From: Pseudomonas graminis
Lineage (GTDB): Bacteria > Pseudomonadota > Gammaproteobacteria > Pseudomonadales > Pseudomonadaceae
Direction of reading: 5' to 3'
Assembly (NCBI RefSeq): GCF_002093745.1
Contig: NZ_MTSB01000008.1
Coordinates: 62,001 to 126,000 of the forward strand
Length of the DNA: 64,000 bases
Made by a program: the position numbers and the translations under genes. Numbering within the stretch: position 1 is the stretch's first letter; every line of letters begins with the position of its first letter. Below the pieces are notes generated by a model that worked only from the letters and a program-made list of their open reading frames with translations, did not search any database and was not told the DNA's origin. This document shows, piece by piece, positions 49,943 through 58,945 of this stretch.

Positions 49943-52459
49943 TCACCCCTCGCGCAGCACGGTCAGCGGGCTGACGTTCAACGCACGGCGGGTGCCGAAC
50001 ACGCCGGCGCCGCCCACCAGCAGGGCGCCGATCACGGGCAACAGCAGCAACCACGGGTGCGGTTGCCATTCCAGTGAAAAGGCGTAGCGGTACAGCACAA
50101 AGCTCACCAGTTCACAGCCCAGCGCCGCCAGCACTCCGCTGGCCGCGCCCAGCAGACCGAACTCGATCCGTCGCGACTTGATCAGCAATGCCCGCTCTGC
50201 ACCCAGCGCACGCAACAGCGCGCCCTGGCGTATGCGCTCGTCCAGTGTCGCCTGCAACCCCGAAAACAGCACAGCGATGCCGGCCGCCAGCTCGAACAAC
50301 AGCACGAACTGCACCGCCAGAGTGACCTGGTCAAGAATACTGCGCACCTGCGCGAGCAGAGCTTCGACACCCAGAATGCTGATCGACGGATAGGCCCGCG
50401 ACAGCTCGACGATCTGTTTGTCCTGGCCTGGCGGCAGGTAGAAGCTGGTCAGGTACGTGGTCGGCAGGTCAGCCAGGGTGCCGGGCTGGAAGATCATGAA
50501 GAAGTTGGGCTGGAAGGTGTCCCAGTTGACCGTTCGCAGGCTGGTGACCACCGCTTCGCGCGTCAAACCGCCAACAATGAAGCTCAGACGGTCGCCCAGC
50601 TTGATCTTCAGGCTCTCTGCCAGTTTGGTCTCGATTGAAACCCCGGGTGTTGCGTCGGCCTGGCCGGTGGCCGGCAGGTCTTTCCACCAGGTGCCGGCGG
50701 TCAATGCGTTGCCTTCGGGCAGGTCAGCGGCCCAGGTCAGACTCAGGTCGCGGCGGGTTGCGTTTTCACCACGCGAGTCCTTGGTGACAAAGTTGCTCAC
50801 CGGTTCGCCGTTGATGCTGATCAGGCGTCCCGGTATCACCGGGTAGAGCGGGGCTGAATGAGTAGACAGCTTGCCCAGGGTCTGGGCGAAGTTTTCTTTG
50901 TCCGATGGCAACACGTTCAGCACGAAATAATTCGGCGCATCCTTGGGCAACTGGTTCTGCCAAGTGTCGAGCAATTCACCGCGCAGCAGCGCGATCAACC
51001 CCATCGACAGCAGGATCAGGCCGAAGGCCAGTGACTGACCGGCTGCCGCGAGCGGGTAACGCAACAATTGCCCCAGGCCCAGCCGCCAGGGCAGGGACGC
51101 GCCGGCCAGCAAGCGACGCAGGCTGTTGAGCGCCAGTAGCAACAGGCTGCCCAGAACCAGTGCCGCGACGATACCGCCGCCCAGCAGGGCAAAGGTCAGC
51201 ACCAGGTCCAGGCTCAGGCGCCACATGATCAGGCCCAGCGCCAGCAGCGCCGCGCCATACACCAGCCATGAACTGGCGGGGATCGGCAGCATGTCCCGGC
51301 GCAGCACACGCAGCGGCGGCACACGACCCAAGGCCGCCAGCGGCGGCAGGGCGAAACCGGACAGCGCGACCAGTCCGGTGCCCATGCCTGCCAGTGCAGG
51401 CAAAAGACCGCCCGGTGGCACAGCGGCTGGCAACAGGTTCTGCAGCAGCGCGAACAGGCCCAATTGTGCCAGCCAGCCCAGCAGCGCGCCGCTCAGGCTG
51501 GCCAACAGGCCGATGATCGCCAGTTGCAGGCTGAACAATGTCATGGCCTCGCCACGCGACAGCCCCAGGCAGCGCAGCAGGGCGCTGGCATCGAAGCGTC
51601 GGGCAGCGAATCGGGAGGCTGACAGCGCCACAGCCACACCTGCCAGCAGCACCGCCACCAGGCTTGCCATGTTCAGATACCGTTCGGCCTTGCCCAGTGC
51701 GCCGCCAATCTGCTGACTGCCGTCACGGGCGTCCTTGATCTCCTGATGCGGTTCCAGGCCCGGTTCAATCGCCTTACGGTAAGCCGCCAGCGCCTCGGGC
51801 GGGCCGCTCCACATCTCCCGGTAGGTCACCCGGCTGCCCGGCTGAACCACACCGGTGGCCGCCAGGTCCTGCAGATTGATCATCACCCGTGGTGTCAGGC
51901 TGTAGAAATTACCGGCACGGTCCGGCTCATACGTCAGTACGCGGCTCAGCTTCAGGGTTTTGGCGCCGACATCGATGTCGTCACCTATCTTCAGGTTGAC
52001 GGCTGGAAACAGCCGGGCCTCGGCCCACGCTTCGCCGGGTTTCGGGCCGCTGCCGGCCTGCTCGGTCTGGTACAGGTCCGGTGCGCTTTTCAGTTCGCCG
52101 CGCAACGGGTAGATATCATCCACGGCCTTGATGCTCGACAACTGAATACCGGCGTCGGTGGCGATCACGCTGGAAAAGACCACGATCTGCGCGTGTTTGA
52201 GTTGCAGCCGTTTACCTTCTTCGATCTGTTCGGCACGCGCCGGGCTGGAGCCTTCAAGAATCAGATCAGCCCCGAGAAACTCGGTTGCGCGCAACAGCAT
52301 CGCGCCGTTGAGGCGCGCACCGAAGTAACCGATGGCGGTGCTGGCCGCCACGGCCACCAGCAAGGCAAAGAACAGGACCCGTAACTCACCGGCGCGGGCA
52401 TCGCGCAGCAGTTGGCGGGTGGCAAGGCTCAGCAGTCGGACAAAAGGCAAACGTGCCAT
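49943..52459 (-). CDS. ABC transporter permease, FtsX/YbbP family
   Basis: 838 residues from the ATG at 52459. About ten transmembrane helices in the double-FtsX arrangement of YbbP/LolCE-like permeases: one N-terminal helix (FFALLVAVAASTAIGYFG), a large periplasmic domain (about 45-255), helices near 260-420, a second periplasmic domain, and a C-terminal group including LLLLPVIGALLVGGAGVFGTRRALNVSPLTVLR. It forms a type VII (MacB-like) exporter with the ATPase encoded upstream; the start overlaps the ATPase stop (TGATG). The substrate is unknown; a lipid or envelope stress-relief role is inferred from the family. Confidence 0.92.
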   Translation of the reverse strand: MARLPFVRLLSLATRQLLRDARAGELRVLFFALLVAVAASTAIGYFGARLNGAMLLRATEFLGADLILEGSSPARAEQIEEGKRLQLKHAQIVVFSSVIATDAGIQLSSIKAVDDIYPLRGELKSAPDLYQTEQAGSGPKPGEAWAEARLFPAVNLKIGDDIDVGAKTLKLSRVLTYEPDRAGNFYSLTPRVMINLQDLAATGVVQPGSRVTYREMWSGPPEALAAYRKAIEPGLEPHQEIKDARDGSQQIGGALGKAERYLNMASLVAVLLAGVAVALSASRFAARRFDASALLRCLGLSRGEAMTLFSLQLAIIGLLASLSGALLGWLAQLGLFALLQNLLPAAVPPGGLLPALAGMGTGLVALSGFALPPLAALGRVPPLRVLRRDMLPIPASSWLVYGAALLALGLIMWRLSLDLVLTFALLGGGIVAALVLGSLLLLALNSLRRLLAGASLPWRLGLGQLLRYPLAAAGQSLAFGLILLSMGLIALLRGELLDTWQNQLPKDAPNYFVLNVLPSDKENFAQTLGKLSTHSAPLYPVIPGRLISINGEPVSNFVTKDSRGENATRRDLSLTWAADLPEGNALTAGTWWKDLPATGQADATPGVSIETKLAESLKIKLGDRLSFIVGGLTREAVVTSLRTVNWDTFQPNFFMIFQPGTLADLPTTYLTSFYLPPGQDKQIVELSRAYPSISILGVEALLAQVRSILDQVTLAVQFVLLFELAAGIAVLFSGLQATLDERIRQGALLRALGAERALLIKSRRIEFGLLGAASGVLAALGCELVSFVLYRYAFSLEWQPHPWLLLLPVIGALLVGGAGVFGTRRALNVSPLTVLREG

Positions 52460-53142
52460 CAAGGCTCCAGCGGGGCGACCAGTCGGCCCCCTTCAAGGCG
52501 GATCAGGCGGCGACAGCGGTGGGCCAGACGCTCATCGTGAGTCACCAGCACCAGCGTGGTGTTGCGCTCCTTGTTCAGTTCGAACAACAGGTCGCTGATG
52601 CGCTCGCCGGTGTGGCTGTCCAGGTTGCCGGTGGGTTCGTCGGCAAACAGCACGTCCGGGTCGGCAGCAAACGCGCGGGCAATCGCAACCCGCTGCTGCT
52701 CGCCTCCGGACAATTGACGCGGAGTGTGGGTCAGGCGCTGGCCCAGGCCGACACGCTCCAGCAGGTGACGGGCTTTCTCGCGGGCGTCCTTGCGGCCTTC
52801 CAGCTCCATCGGCAGCATGACGTTTTCCAGCGCGTTCAGGCTGTCGAGCAACTGGAACGACTGGAACACAAAACCGACGTGCTCGGCACGGACTCTGGCG
52901 CGCTGGTCTTCGTCCAGTTCGCTGAGGTTACGGCCTGACAGGATGACGGAACCGGCACTGGGCAGGTCCAGCCCGGCGAGCAGGCCAAGCAGTGTGGATT
53001 TGCCCGAACCCGAGGCACCGACGATGGCCAGCGTGTCGCCCTTGTTTAGTTCCAGGGAGAGTTCGTGCAGGATAGTCAGGTCACCTTCGGTGCTGGGGAC
53101 CACTTTACTGAGGCTTTGGGCACTGAGAATACTTTCACTCAT
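52459..53142 (-). CDS. ABC transporter ATPase, YbbA/LolD type
   Basis: 227 residues from the ATG at 53142. Walker [18 protein letters not shown]-loop [20 protein letters not shown], signature [15 protein letters not shown], Walker [15 protein letters not shown], and H-loop [11 protein letters not shown]. It supplies energy to the FtsX-like permease that overlaps its 3' end. The start codon is only 10 bp from that of the divergent tesA gene, the same arrangement as ybbA/tesA in E. coli. Confidence 0.95.
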   Translation of the reverse strand: MSESILSAQSLSKVVPSTEGDLTILHELSLELNKGDTLAIVGASGSGKSTLLGLLAGLDLPSAGSVILSGRNLSELDEDQRARVRAEHVGFVFQSFQLLDSLNALENVMLPMELEGRKDAREKARHLLERVGLGQRLTHTPRQLSGGEQQRVAIARAFAADPDVLFADEPTGNLDSHTGERISDLLFELNKERNTTLVLVTHDERLAHRCRRLIRLEGGRLVAPLEP

Positions 53143-53152
53143 GGAGAATCCG

Positions 53153-53758
53153 ATGCGTGCGTGGTTTTTAAGTGCTGGCCTGGGGTTGCTGTTGCTGTCA
53201 CAAGGCGCGATGGCGGGCACGGTGTTGATCGTTGGGGATAGTATCAGTGCGGCTTTCGGCCTGGATACCCGCGTGGGATGGGTCAGCCTCCTGGAGCAAC
53301 GCCTCAAGCAGGAGGGATACGACGACAAGGTAGTCAATGCGTCCATCAGTGGTGACACCAGTGCAGGAGGCCAGGCGCGTCTGCCTGCGCTGCTTGCAGA
53401 GCATAAGCCGGAACTGGTTATTCTCGAACTGGGTGGCAACGACGGGCTGCGTGGTCAGCAGCCGGCTCAATTGCAACAAAACCTTTCATTGATGATCGAC
53501 AGCTCCCGGGCAGCAGGTGCCAAGGTGTTGTTGCTCGGCATGCAGATTCCTCCCAATTACGGCCCGCGTTACACCACGGCCTTCAAAGAGGTGTACAGCC
53601 ATCTGGCCGAAGAGAAAAAGGTGCCTTTTGTGCCGTTCTTTCTGGAAGGTGTCGGCGGTGTGCCCGAGTTGATGCAAGCCGATGGTCTGCATCCGGCGGC
53701 AGCGGCTCAGGGCAAGTTGCTTGAAAATGTCTGGCCGAGCCTGAAACCGCTGCTTTGA
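53153..53758 (+). CDS. tesA: Periplasmic multifunctional esterase/thioesterase TesA
   Basis: 201 residues from the ATG at 53153 (GGAG at 53143-53146; an ATG at 53141 would overlap the divergent start). The signal peptide ends at AMA (MRAWFLSAGLGLLLLSQGAMA). It is an SGNH hydrolase: block I VGDSISAAFGL with the nucleophile serine, block II glycine in NASISGDTSAGG, block III asparagine in LELGGNDGLRG, and block V DGLHPAAAAQ with the catalytic Asp and His. It hydrolyses acyl-CoA thioesters and aryl or short-chain esters. Confidence 0.95.
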   Translation: MRAWFLSAGLGLLLLSQGAMAGTVLIVGDSISAAFGLDTRVGWVSLLEQRLKQEGYDDKVVNASISGDTSAGGQARLPALLAEHKPELVILELGGNDGLRGQQPAQLQQNLSLMIDSSRAAGAKVLLLGMQIPPNYGPRYTTAFKEVYSHLAEEKKVPFVPFFLEGVGGVPELMQADGLHPAAAAQGKLLENVWPSLKPLL

Positions 53759-53814
53759 GGCTTTCCTGCACGGGGGCTTTCGGCTAATGTGGCGCCCCCG
53801 ATCTGGAGCCCCCC

Positions 53815-54096
53815 ATGCCGCGTCCCGCCTGGTCCCTGTATGCCTATCAAATGCTTGAACCCCACGAACAGCTGGATATGTTCGCCTGTCAGGAAGTGCG
53901 GGTGCATCTGATTGCGCGCCAGCTGGAGCTGGGCGGCTCCATCGACCGCACGTTATGCGGCACGCTACTGCCTGCTCAGCCGCAAATGTCTGCGGTCGAG
54001 CTGCAGGCCATGCGTGATGAGCGGCTGTGCCCGCTGTGCAAGGCCATCATGGATGCGCAGCGCAGGGGGATGAACCCGATCTGGCCTGAACTTTAG
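53815..54096 (+). CDS. Small conserved protein with CxxC motif
   Basis: 93 residues, beginning MPRPAWSLYAYQMLEPHEQL after a GGAGCC site. It is soluble, with cysteines at FACQEV and TLCGTL and a CPLC pair near the C-terminus (ERLCPLCKAIMDAQRRGMN) that could bind metal. I do not recognise the family. It lies between tesA and the L,D-transpeptidase on the same strand. Confidence 0.65.
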   Translation: MPRPAWSLYAYQMLEPHEQLDMFACQEVRVHLIARQLELGGSIDRTLCGTLLPAQPQMSAVELQAMRDERLCPLCKAIMDAQRRGMNPIWPEL

Positions 54097-54203
54097 CTGT
54101 CAGTACGGATGGCAGGCTTGCCTTGGATATCCCCGATCCGGCGAGTCCAGGTGTACACTTCAACCTTTGCATTTACCTTGTCGAACCCGAAGGATCTTTC
54201 CGG

Positions 54204-55169
54204 ATGTTGTCGCGCATTCCAGCCGTTACCCGCTGTCTGTCACTTGCTGCTCTCTGCGCGGCGACTTCTGTCCATGCTCTGGAGTTTCCATTGCCGCCGC
54301 CCGGCGAGGATATCGTCGGTCAGGTGCAGGTCATCAAGGCCCGGTACGAAGACACCTTCGCTGATCTGGGCACAAAATACGATCTGGGCTATCTGGAAAT
54401 GATCGCCGCCAACCCGGGCGTGGACCCGTGGTTGCCCGGCGCAGGCAAGGACATCGTGCTGCCGACCCGCTTCATTCTGCCGCCGGGCCCGCGCGAGGGA
54501 ATTGTCATCAACCTCGCCGAATACCGCATGTATTACTACCCCAAGGGGCAGAATGTGGTTCACACCTATCCACTCGGGGTCGGTCGTGAAGGCTGGGGAT
54601 CACCCATCGGCGTGACCAAGGTGATCGCCAAGACGCCGAACCCGACCTGGACGCCGCCTGCGTCGATCAAGGCCGAGCACGCTGCCGACGGCGATCCGTT
54701 GCCTGATGTCGTGCCTGCCGGCCCGGACAACCCGTTGGGCCCGTTCAAGTTCGGTCTGGGGATGTCGGGCTACCTGATTCATGGCTCGAACAAGAAATTC
54801 GGCATCGGCATGCGCACCAGCCACGGCTGTTTCCGCATGTACAACAACAACGTGCTGGAACTGGCCGACATGGCCCCCGTCGGCACCACGGTGCGCATTA
54901 TCAGCGAGCCTTACAAATTTGGCCTCAGCGGCGGCAAGGTCTACCTTGAAGCCCACACGCCGGTTGATGACCAGGGCAATCCTTCGGTGGTCGACAAACA
55001 CACGGCGGTGATCAACGCGCTCCTGAAACGTGATGACCTTGCCAAAAATCTGCGCATGAACTGGGATCGGGTACGTGACGTGGTCGCGGCTGAAGACGGC
55101 ATGCCAGTGGAAATTGCCGAGCCGGCGGTTGCCTCTGCAAGCGCGGAAGAACCCGTGATTTTCCAATAG
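54204..55169 (+). CDS. L,D-transpeptidase (ErfK/YbiS family)
   Basis: 321 residues from the ATG at 54204, which gives a signal peptide (MLSRIPAVTRCLSLAALCAA...VHA) and has AAGGA upstream; an earlier start at 54123 would bury it. A LysM-like segment (YDLGYLEMIAANPGVDPWLPG) precedes the YkuD domain: GIVINLAEYRMYYY, then the catalytic HGSNKKFGIGMRTSHGCFRM, with the nucleophile cysteine at about residue 209. The enzyme forms 3-3 crosslinks in murein or attaches lipoprotein to it. Its nearness to oprI (murein lipoprotein, next gene) fits the second role, as for ErfK/Lpp in E. coli. Confidence 0.92.
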   Translation: MLSRIPAVTRCLSLAALCAATSVHALEFPLPPPGEDIVGQVQVIKARYEDTFADLGTKYDLGYLEMIAANPGVDPWLPGAGKDIVLPTRFILPPGPREGIVINLAEYRMYYYPKGQNVVHTYPLGVGREGWGSPIGVTKVIAKTPNPTWTPPASIKAEHAADGDPLPDVVPAGPDNPLGPFKFGLGMSGYLIHGSNKKFGIGMRTSHGCFRMYNNNVLELADMAPVGTTVRIISEPYKFGLSGGKVYLEAHTPVDDQGNPSVVDKHTAVINALLKRDDLAKNLRMNWDRVRDVVAAEDGMPVEIAEPAVASASAEEPVIFQ

Positions 55170-55209
55170 CGCGCGTTACACATCCAGGACTCGTCGCCCA
55201 TTCAAAACC

Positions 55210-55260
55210 GGACGCAGAGCGTCCGGAACTGCATTCCCACGCTGGAGCGCGCGGAACGAT
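55210..55260. repeat. REP-like element, GGACGC-GCGTCC type
   Basis: GGACGCAGAGCGTCCGGAAC followed by TGCATTCCCACGCTGGAGCG and a CGCGGAACGAT end. The same element, with CATGGGAACGAT, is at 63201-63250, and shorter versions are at 37047 and 49631. Confidence 0.7.
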
Positions 55261-55326
55261 AATCCTGTCACTATCGTGTCAATGCTCCGTTGGCATGCAG
55301 TTTCGTGACGGCTTTAATGGCTTTAA

Positions 55327-55417
55327 ATGTGCTTTTTATCGCAATGTCACTGACGATACAGAGTGCGAGGTCAGTGACGGATCAGCGCCAGGGCGAAGGA
55401 ACCTGACGAAGTCGGGC
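55327..55417 (+). repeat. Dispersed intergenic repeat, copy 2
   Basis: Degenerate copy of the element at 49721-49803: ATGTGCTTTTTATCGCAATG, ACTGACGATACAGAGTGCGA, CAGGGCGAAGGAACCTGACG. It differs by a short insertion (ACGGATCAGCGC) after the inverted pair. Confidence 0.65.
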
Positions 55418-55508
55418 CGTTCAGCCAGAAGCAAAATCAGACGTGTCTATAACGCCCAGCAACGCCCGGCGCAGAGCCGAGGCGCCATCCGTTACGCAAA
55501 AAACGCAC

Positions 55509-55540
55509 AAAAAAAAGCCGACCCGTTGCCGGGTCGGCTT
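55509..55540 (-). terminator. Strong intrinsic terminator of oprI
   Basis: Read on the minus strand: AAGCCGACCC-GGCAAC-GGGTCGGCTT followed by a run of T. The stem is 10 bp, perfect and GC-rich, with a 6-base loop. It begins 21 bp after the oprI stop codon, as expected for this very highly expressed gene. Confidence 0.93.
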
Positions 55541-55560
55541 TCAATAACCCCGAGGGATTA

Positions 55561-55812
55561 TTACTTGCGGCTAGCTTTGTCCAACATGCGCAGAGCACGC
55601 TCGTTGGCTTCGTCAGCAGTTTGCTGAGCTTTTTGAGCAGCAGCCAGCGCTTCGTCAGCCTTGCGATAGGCTTCGTCGGCACGTGCTTGCGAACGAGCTG
55701 CTGCGTCTTCGGTAGCTGTCAGACGAGCTTCGGTTTCTTTGGATACGCTGCTGCAACCGGTAGCCAGAACTGCGGCCAGAGCCAGAGCAGAGAATTTCAG
55801 AACGTTGTTCAT
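55561..55812 (-). CDS. oprI: Major outer-membrane (murein) lipoprotein OprI
   Basis: 83 residues from the ATG at 55812 (AAGGTGA upstream); an ATG at 55827 would add five unlikely residues. The lipoprotein signal [20 protein letters not shown] has its cysteine at residue 20, followed by [11 protein letters not shown]. The mature part is a continuous Ala-rich helix with heptads ([40 protein letters not shown]) that trimerises, ending ASRK with the C-terminal lysine that is linked to murein. This is identical in length and layout to P. aeruginosa OprI. Confidence 0.97.
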   Translation of the reverse strand: MNNVLKFSALALAAVLATGCSSVSKETEARLTATEDAAARSQARADEAYRKADEALAAAQKAQQTADEANERALRMLDKASRK

Positions 55813-56284
55813 CGTGTTCACCTTCAAGGAATTTTTTCAAATTAGTCATCTCTCGAAAATGAGAAAACGACCGGCGTACATAGTACCCATTGTTTGTAGT
55901 AAGTAAACGGACCCAGCGCAAGAAGCTGCTAAATTTAGCTGCTTTGAAAGTGTTCTGCGTTACTTCCCGGGCATTCTGTACAAAAACTATCCACTTCCGC
56001 GCGGCAAGTGCAGGCCTCGGGCATTCGGGCTTTTCACCTGACCACCTTTTTCTGGCGCTATAGCACCTGACTGTCGGTCGGGAGGACGAAATATTTATGT
56101 GTTTTTACCCTTGCTGTGCTTGAGCATATTCGGCAATGACGCCTACTATCCAAGGGTGCTGTTTGTCGAGATCGGCAATGCTCTTTTCGGTGTCATAAAA
56201 CAGGCACTGGTGGCGCGGATGTTCCTTCGCCTTAAAAAGACCGGTAAGGTAGGGGTCCAATTCCAAGACCCGCTAGGAGTAACG
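55813..56284. other. Gap upstream of oprI and the acetyltransferase
   Basis: About 470 bp between divergent starts. The part next to oprI is AT-rich and holds its promoter (55880-55907) and a 5' leader of about 60 nt. The rest, 55920-56270, shows no gene that I can support: a frame open from 56099 into the acetyltransferase has hydrophobic but unfamiliar residues and no ribosome binding site. Confidence 0.6.
55880..55907 (-). promoter_or_regulatory. Probable sigma-70 promoter of oprI
   Basis: On the minus strand, -35 TTTACT (55907-55902), a 16-bp spacer and -10 TACTAT (55885-55880). The start of transcription would be near 55873, giving a leader of about 60 nt to the ATG at 55812. Position and AT-rich surroundings fit a strong constitutive promoter. 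Confidence 0.6.
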
Positions 56285-56572
56285 ATGAGCGAGGCGTTGT
56301 CCATCCACCATGACGAAATCGGCCATCATTTCGAAATCATTATTGACGGCCATCGTGCCTACCTGACCTATATGGATCTCGGGAAGCAAACCCTGGATTT
56401 CTACCGGACCTTCGTCCCCGATGCCCTGCGCGGTCGCGGCATTGCCGCTGCGTTGACTAAACAGGCACTGGATTACGCCGACAGCATCGGCTATTCGGTT
56501 ATACCGTCCTGCTCTTATGTCGAGCGCTACATGGAACTTCATGACCTGCAATCGCAGGCCGCCAAGCTCTGA
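56285..56572 (+). CDS. Short GNAT-like N-acetyltransferase
   Basis: 95 residues from the ATG at 56285, with TAGGAG 6 bp upstream. It is a minimal GNAT protein of the Yjdj/GCN5-related class: strands IIIDGHRAYLTYMDL, then VPDALRGRGIAAALTKQALDYA, which contains the R/QxxGxG/A acetyl-CoA motif (RGRGIAAAL), and SCSYVERYM at the end. Family members of this size acetylate small substrates or unknown targets. Terminator at 56602-56629. Confidence 0.9.
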   Translation: MSEALSIHHDEIGHHFEIIIDGHRAYLTYMDLGKQTLDFYRTFVPDALRGRGIAAALTKQALDYADSIGYSVIPSCSYVERYMELHDLQSQAAKL

Positions 56573-56601
56573 TCCGGCTTTCTTGCCGACAGTCACCATC
56601 A

Positions 56602-56629
56602 AAAACGCCGAGCATCTGCTCGGCGTTTT
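56602..56629. terminator. Bidirectional terminator
   Basis: AAAACGCCGAGCA-TC-TGCTCGGCGTTTT is a perfect inverted repeat with A-run on one side and T-run on the other. It serves the acetyltransferase (plus) and the DAHP synthase gene (minus), which converge here. Confidence 0.9.
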
Positions 56630-56658
56630 CGTTACTGCACGGATCCACTAAGCACGGA

Positions 56659-57735
56659 TCACTTGCGCTTGCGCGCCGGCAGTACACCCTTGAGTTTTGC
56701 GTGCATGCCGCGCAGGGTCTTTTCAGTACTTGCCCAGTCGATGCAGGCATCGGTGATGGACACACCGTATTGCAACGCCGACAAGTCCTTTGGAATCGAC
56801 TGGCAGCCCCAGTTCAAGTGACTTTCTACCATCAGGCCGATGATCGATTCGTTGCCTTCCAGGATCTGGTTGGCGACGTTTTCCATGACCAGCGGCTGCA
56901 GGGCAGGGTCCTTGTTCGAGTTGGCGTGGCTGCAGTCGACCATGATGTTCGGGCGAATGCCGGATTTGTTCAGGGCCTGTTCGCACAGCGCAACGCTGAC
57001 CGAATCATAGTTGGGCTTGCCATTGCCGCCGCGCAGCACGACGTGGCCGTAGGCGTTGCCCTTGGTGGTGACGATCGACACGCCGCCTTCCTGGTTGATG
57101 CCGAGGAAGCGATGCGGGCTGGAAACCGACTGCAAGGCGTTGATGGCAACGGTCAGGCCACCATCGGTGCCGTTCTTGAAGCCGACTGCCGAAGACAGGC
57201 CGGAGGCCATCTCGCGGTGAGTCTGGGATTCGGTGGTGCGAGCGCCGATGGCTGACCAACTGATCAGGTCCTGCAGGTATTGCGGAGAGATCGGGTCCAG
57301 TGCTTCGGTCGCCGTCGGCAAGCCCATTTCAGCCAGGTCCAGCAGCAACTGGCGACCAATGTGCAGGCCGTCCTGGATCTTGAACGAGTCATCCAGGTAC
57401 GGATCGTTGATCAGGCCTTTCCAGCCCACCGTGGTGCGGGGCTTCTCGAAATAGACGCGCATGACCAGATACAGCGTGTCGGAAACTTCCGCTGCCAGCG
57501 TCTTGAGGCGCTCGGCATATTCCTTGGCGGCCTTCAGGTCATGGATCGAGCAAGGGCCGATCACGATGAACAGGCGATGATCATTGCCGTCGAGGATGTT
57601 GCGAATCACTTCGCGGCCCTGGCTGACGGTGCGCAGGGCAGCATCGGTCAGCGGGATGTCGCGCTTGAGCTGATCCGGGGTGATCAGAGTCTCATTGGAG
57701 GCAACGTTGAGGTCATTAATCGGTAAATCAGCCAT
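56659..57735 (-). CDS. 3-deoxy-7-phosphoheptulonate (DAHP) synthase, class I
   Basis: 358 residues from the ATG at 57735 (MADLPINDLNVASNETL); a start at 57747 would add MSNT. It condenses phosphoenolpyruvate and erythrose 4-phosphate in the first step of aromatic amino acid synthesis. AroF/G/H-type motifs: LFIVIGPCSIHD, KPRTTVGWKGLINDP, GARTTESQTHREMASGLSSAVGFKNGTDG, VVLRGGNGKPNY, MVDCSHANSNK, and VESHLNWGCQ. Which amino acid feeds back on it cannot be read from the sequence, so I give no aroF/aroG symbol. Confidence 0.95.
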   Translation of the reverse strand: MADLPINDLNVASNETLITPDQLKRDIPLTDAALRTVSQGREVIRNILDGNDHRLFIVIGPCSIHDLKAAKEYAERLKTLAAEVSDTLYLVMRVYFEKPRTTVGWKGLINDPYLDDSFKIQDGLHIGRQLLLDLAEMGLPTATEALDPISPQYLQDLISWSAIGARTTESQTHREMASGLSSAVGFKNGTDGGLTVAINALQSVSSPHRFLGINQEGGVSIVTTKGNAYGHVVLRGGNGKPNYDSVSVALCEQALNKSGIRPNIMVDCSHANSNKDPALQPLVMENVANQILEGNESIIGLMVESHLNWGCQSIPKDLSALQYGVSITDACIDWASTEKTLRGMHAKLKGVLPARKRK

Positions 57736-57970
57736 CGTGTTACTCATCAGGTCGCGGGTACTGGCCGCCAACGGTCCCCCGTGCGGCGGTGCCCAGCAGG
57801 TTTGAGCGCAGCGGGGAGCCGAACCTTAGCGCGTTATCGCGCTGTTCGACAATAAGTAAACTAGGTATCGCACCGGTTCACGGGCTGTCAGCCGAGTTGT
57901 GCTTCTGTATTGCAAGACAATTCGCTGCGACGGATAGTGTATGGCCTGAAATACAGCCTAGGGAGTCCAT

Positions 57971-58942
57971 ATGAGCGTTAACCCCCATCGGCCACGGGTC
58001 GGCATCATCGGTACCGGGGCCATCGGTGGATTTTACGGGCTGATGCTGGCACGCGCCGGGTTTGACGTGCATTTTCTGCTGCGCAGCGAATTTGACGCAG
58101 TGGCGTCCGACGGGCTGCGGGTCAATAGCGCAGTGCATGGCGATTTACAGCTCAAACCGGTTCAGGCTTATCGCTCGGTTGCCGAGATGCCGCCTTGCGA
58201 CTGGTTGCTGGTCGGCACCAAGAGCACCGGCAATGCCGAGCTGGGGCCGATCATCAGGCAGGCCGCTGCTCCGGATGCCCGCGTGTTGCTGTTGCAGAAC
58301 GGTCTGGCCGTTGAAGACCCGTTGCGCGCGGTGCTGCCCGACAGCCTGCACCTGTTGGGCGGTCTGTGCTTCGTCTGCGTTCACCGAACCGCGCCCGGCG
58401 TCATTACCCATCAGGCGTTCGGCGCGGTCAGTGTCGGTTATCACAGCGGCCCCGCTGTTGATGAGGCCGGTCGTCTGGCCGTTGTCGAGGCCGGCGCGGC
58501 GCTGTTCAAGGCGGCCGGGATCGACGCCCCCGTCATGACCGATCTGCGACAGGCCCGCTGGCAGAAGCTGGTCTGGAATGTGCCCTACAACGGGCTGTCA
58601 GCCTTGTTGCAGGCCGGCACCACCCGGTTGATGACCGACCCTGACAGCCAGGCGCTGATCTGCGCGTTGATGGACGAAGTGGTGCAGGGCGCCGAGGCCT
58701 GCGGTCATGTGTTGCCGCCGGGGTTTGCGCAACACCTGTTTTCAGTGACCCGGAACATGCCTGACTATAAGCCCAGCATGTACCACGACCGGGTCGAGGC
58801 TCGTCCGCTGGAGCTGGAAGCCATTTATGCCCGGCCGCTGGCGGCGGCACTGGCGGCCGGCGTGGACATGGTTCGAGTGCGTGCGCTGTATCAAGCGCTG
58901 GCCTTTGTTGATCGCGGTAACCGTCGAGCAGGCGAGGAGTGA
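57971..58942 (+). CDS. Ketopantoate reductase (PanE/ApbA) family protein
   Basis: 323 residues with GGGAG before the ATG at 57971. N-terminal NADPH-binding Rossmann motif GIIGTGAIGGFYGLMLARAG, LVGTKSTGN, VLLLQNGLAVEDPL, and the C-terminal helical domain with catalytic lysine in ARWQKLVWNVPYNGLSALL. It would reduce 2-dehydropantoate to pantoate, but Pseudomonas genomes carry several paralogues, so the true substrate is uncertain. It lies 3 bp before the next gene and is probably co-transcribed with it. Confidence 0.9.
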   Translation: MSVNPHRPRVGIIGTGAIGGFYGLMLARAGFDVHFLLRSEFDAVASDGLRVNSAVHGDLQLKPVQAYRSVAEMPPCDWLLVGTKSTGNAELGPIIRQAAAPDARVLLLQNGLAVEDPLRAVLPDSLHLLGGLCFVCVHRTAPGVITHQAFGAVSVGYHSGPAVDEAGRLAVVEAGAALFKAAGIDAPVMTDLRQARWQKLVWNVPYNGLSALLQAGTTRLMTDPDSQALICALMDEVVQGAEACGHVLPPGFAQHLFSVTRNMPDYKPSMYHDRVEARPLELEAIYARPLAAALAAGVDMVRVRALYQALAFVDRGNRRAGEE

Positions 58943-58945
58943 TTC

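Larger units (their letters stand above)
55170..55560. other. Gap between L,D-transpeptidase and oprI
   Basis: About 390 bp between convergent genes. It holds a REP-like element at 55210-55260, a copy of the dispersed repeat at 55327-55417, and the strong oprI terminator at 55515-55540. No gene is seen. Confidence 0.65.

Noticed and set aside
56099..56284. N-terminal extension of the acetyltransferase
   Set aside because: The ATG at 56285 has a good TAGGAG site and gives the family length; the upstream 62 residues match nothing.
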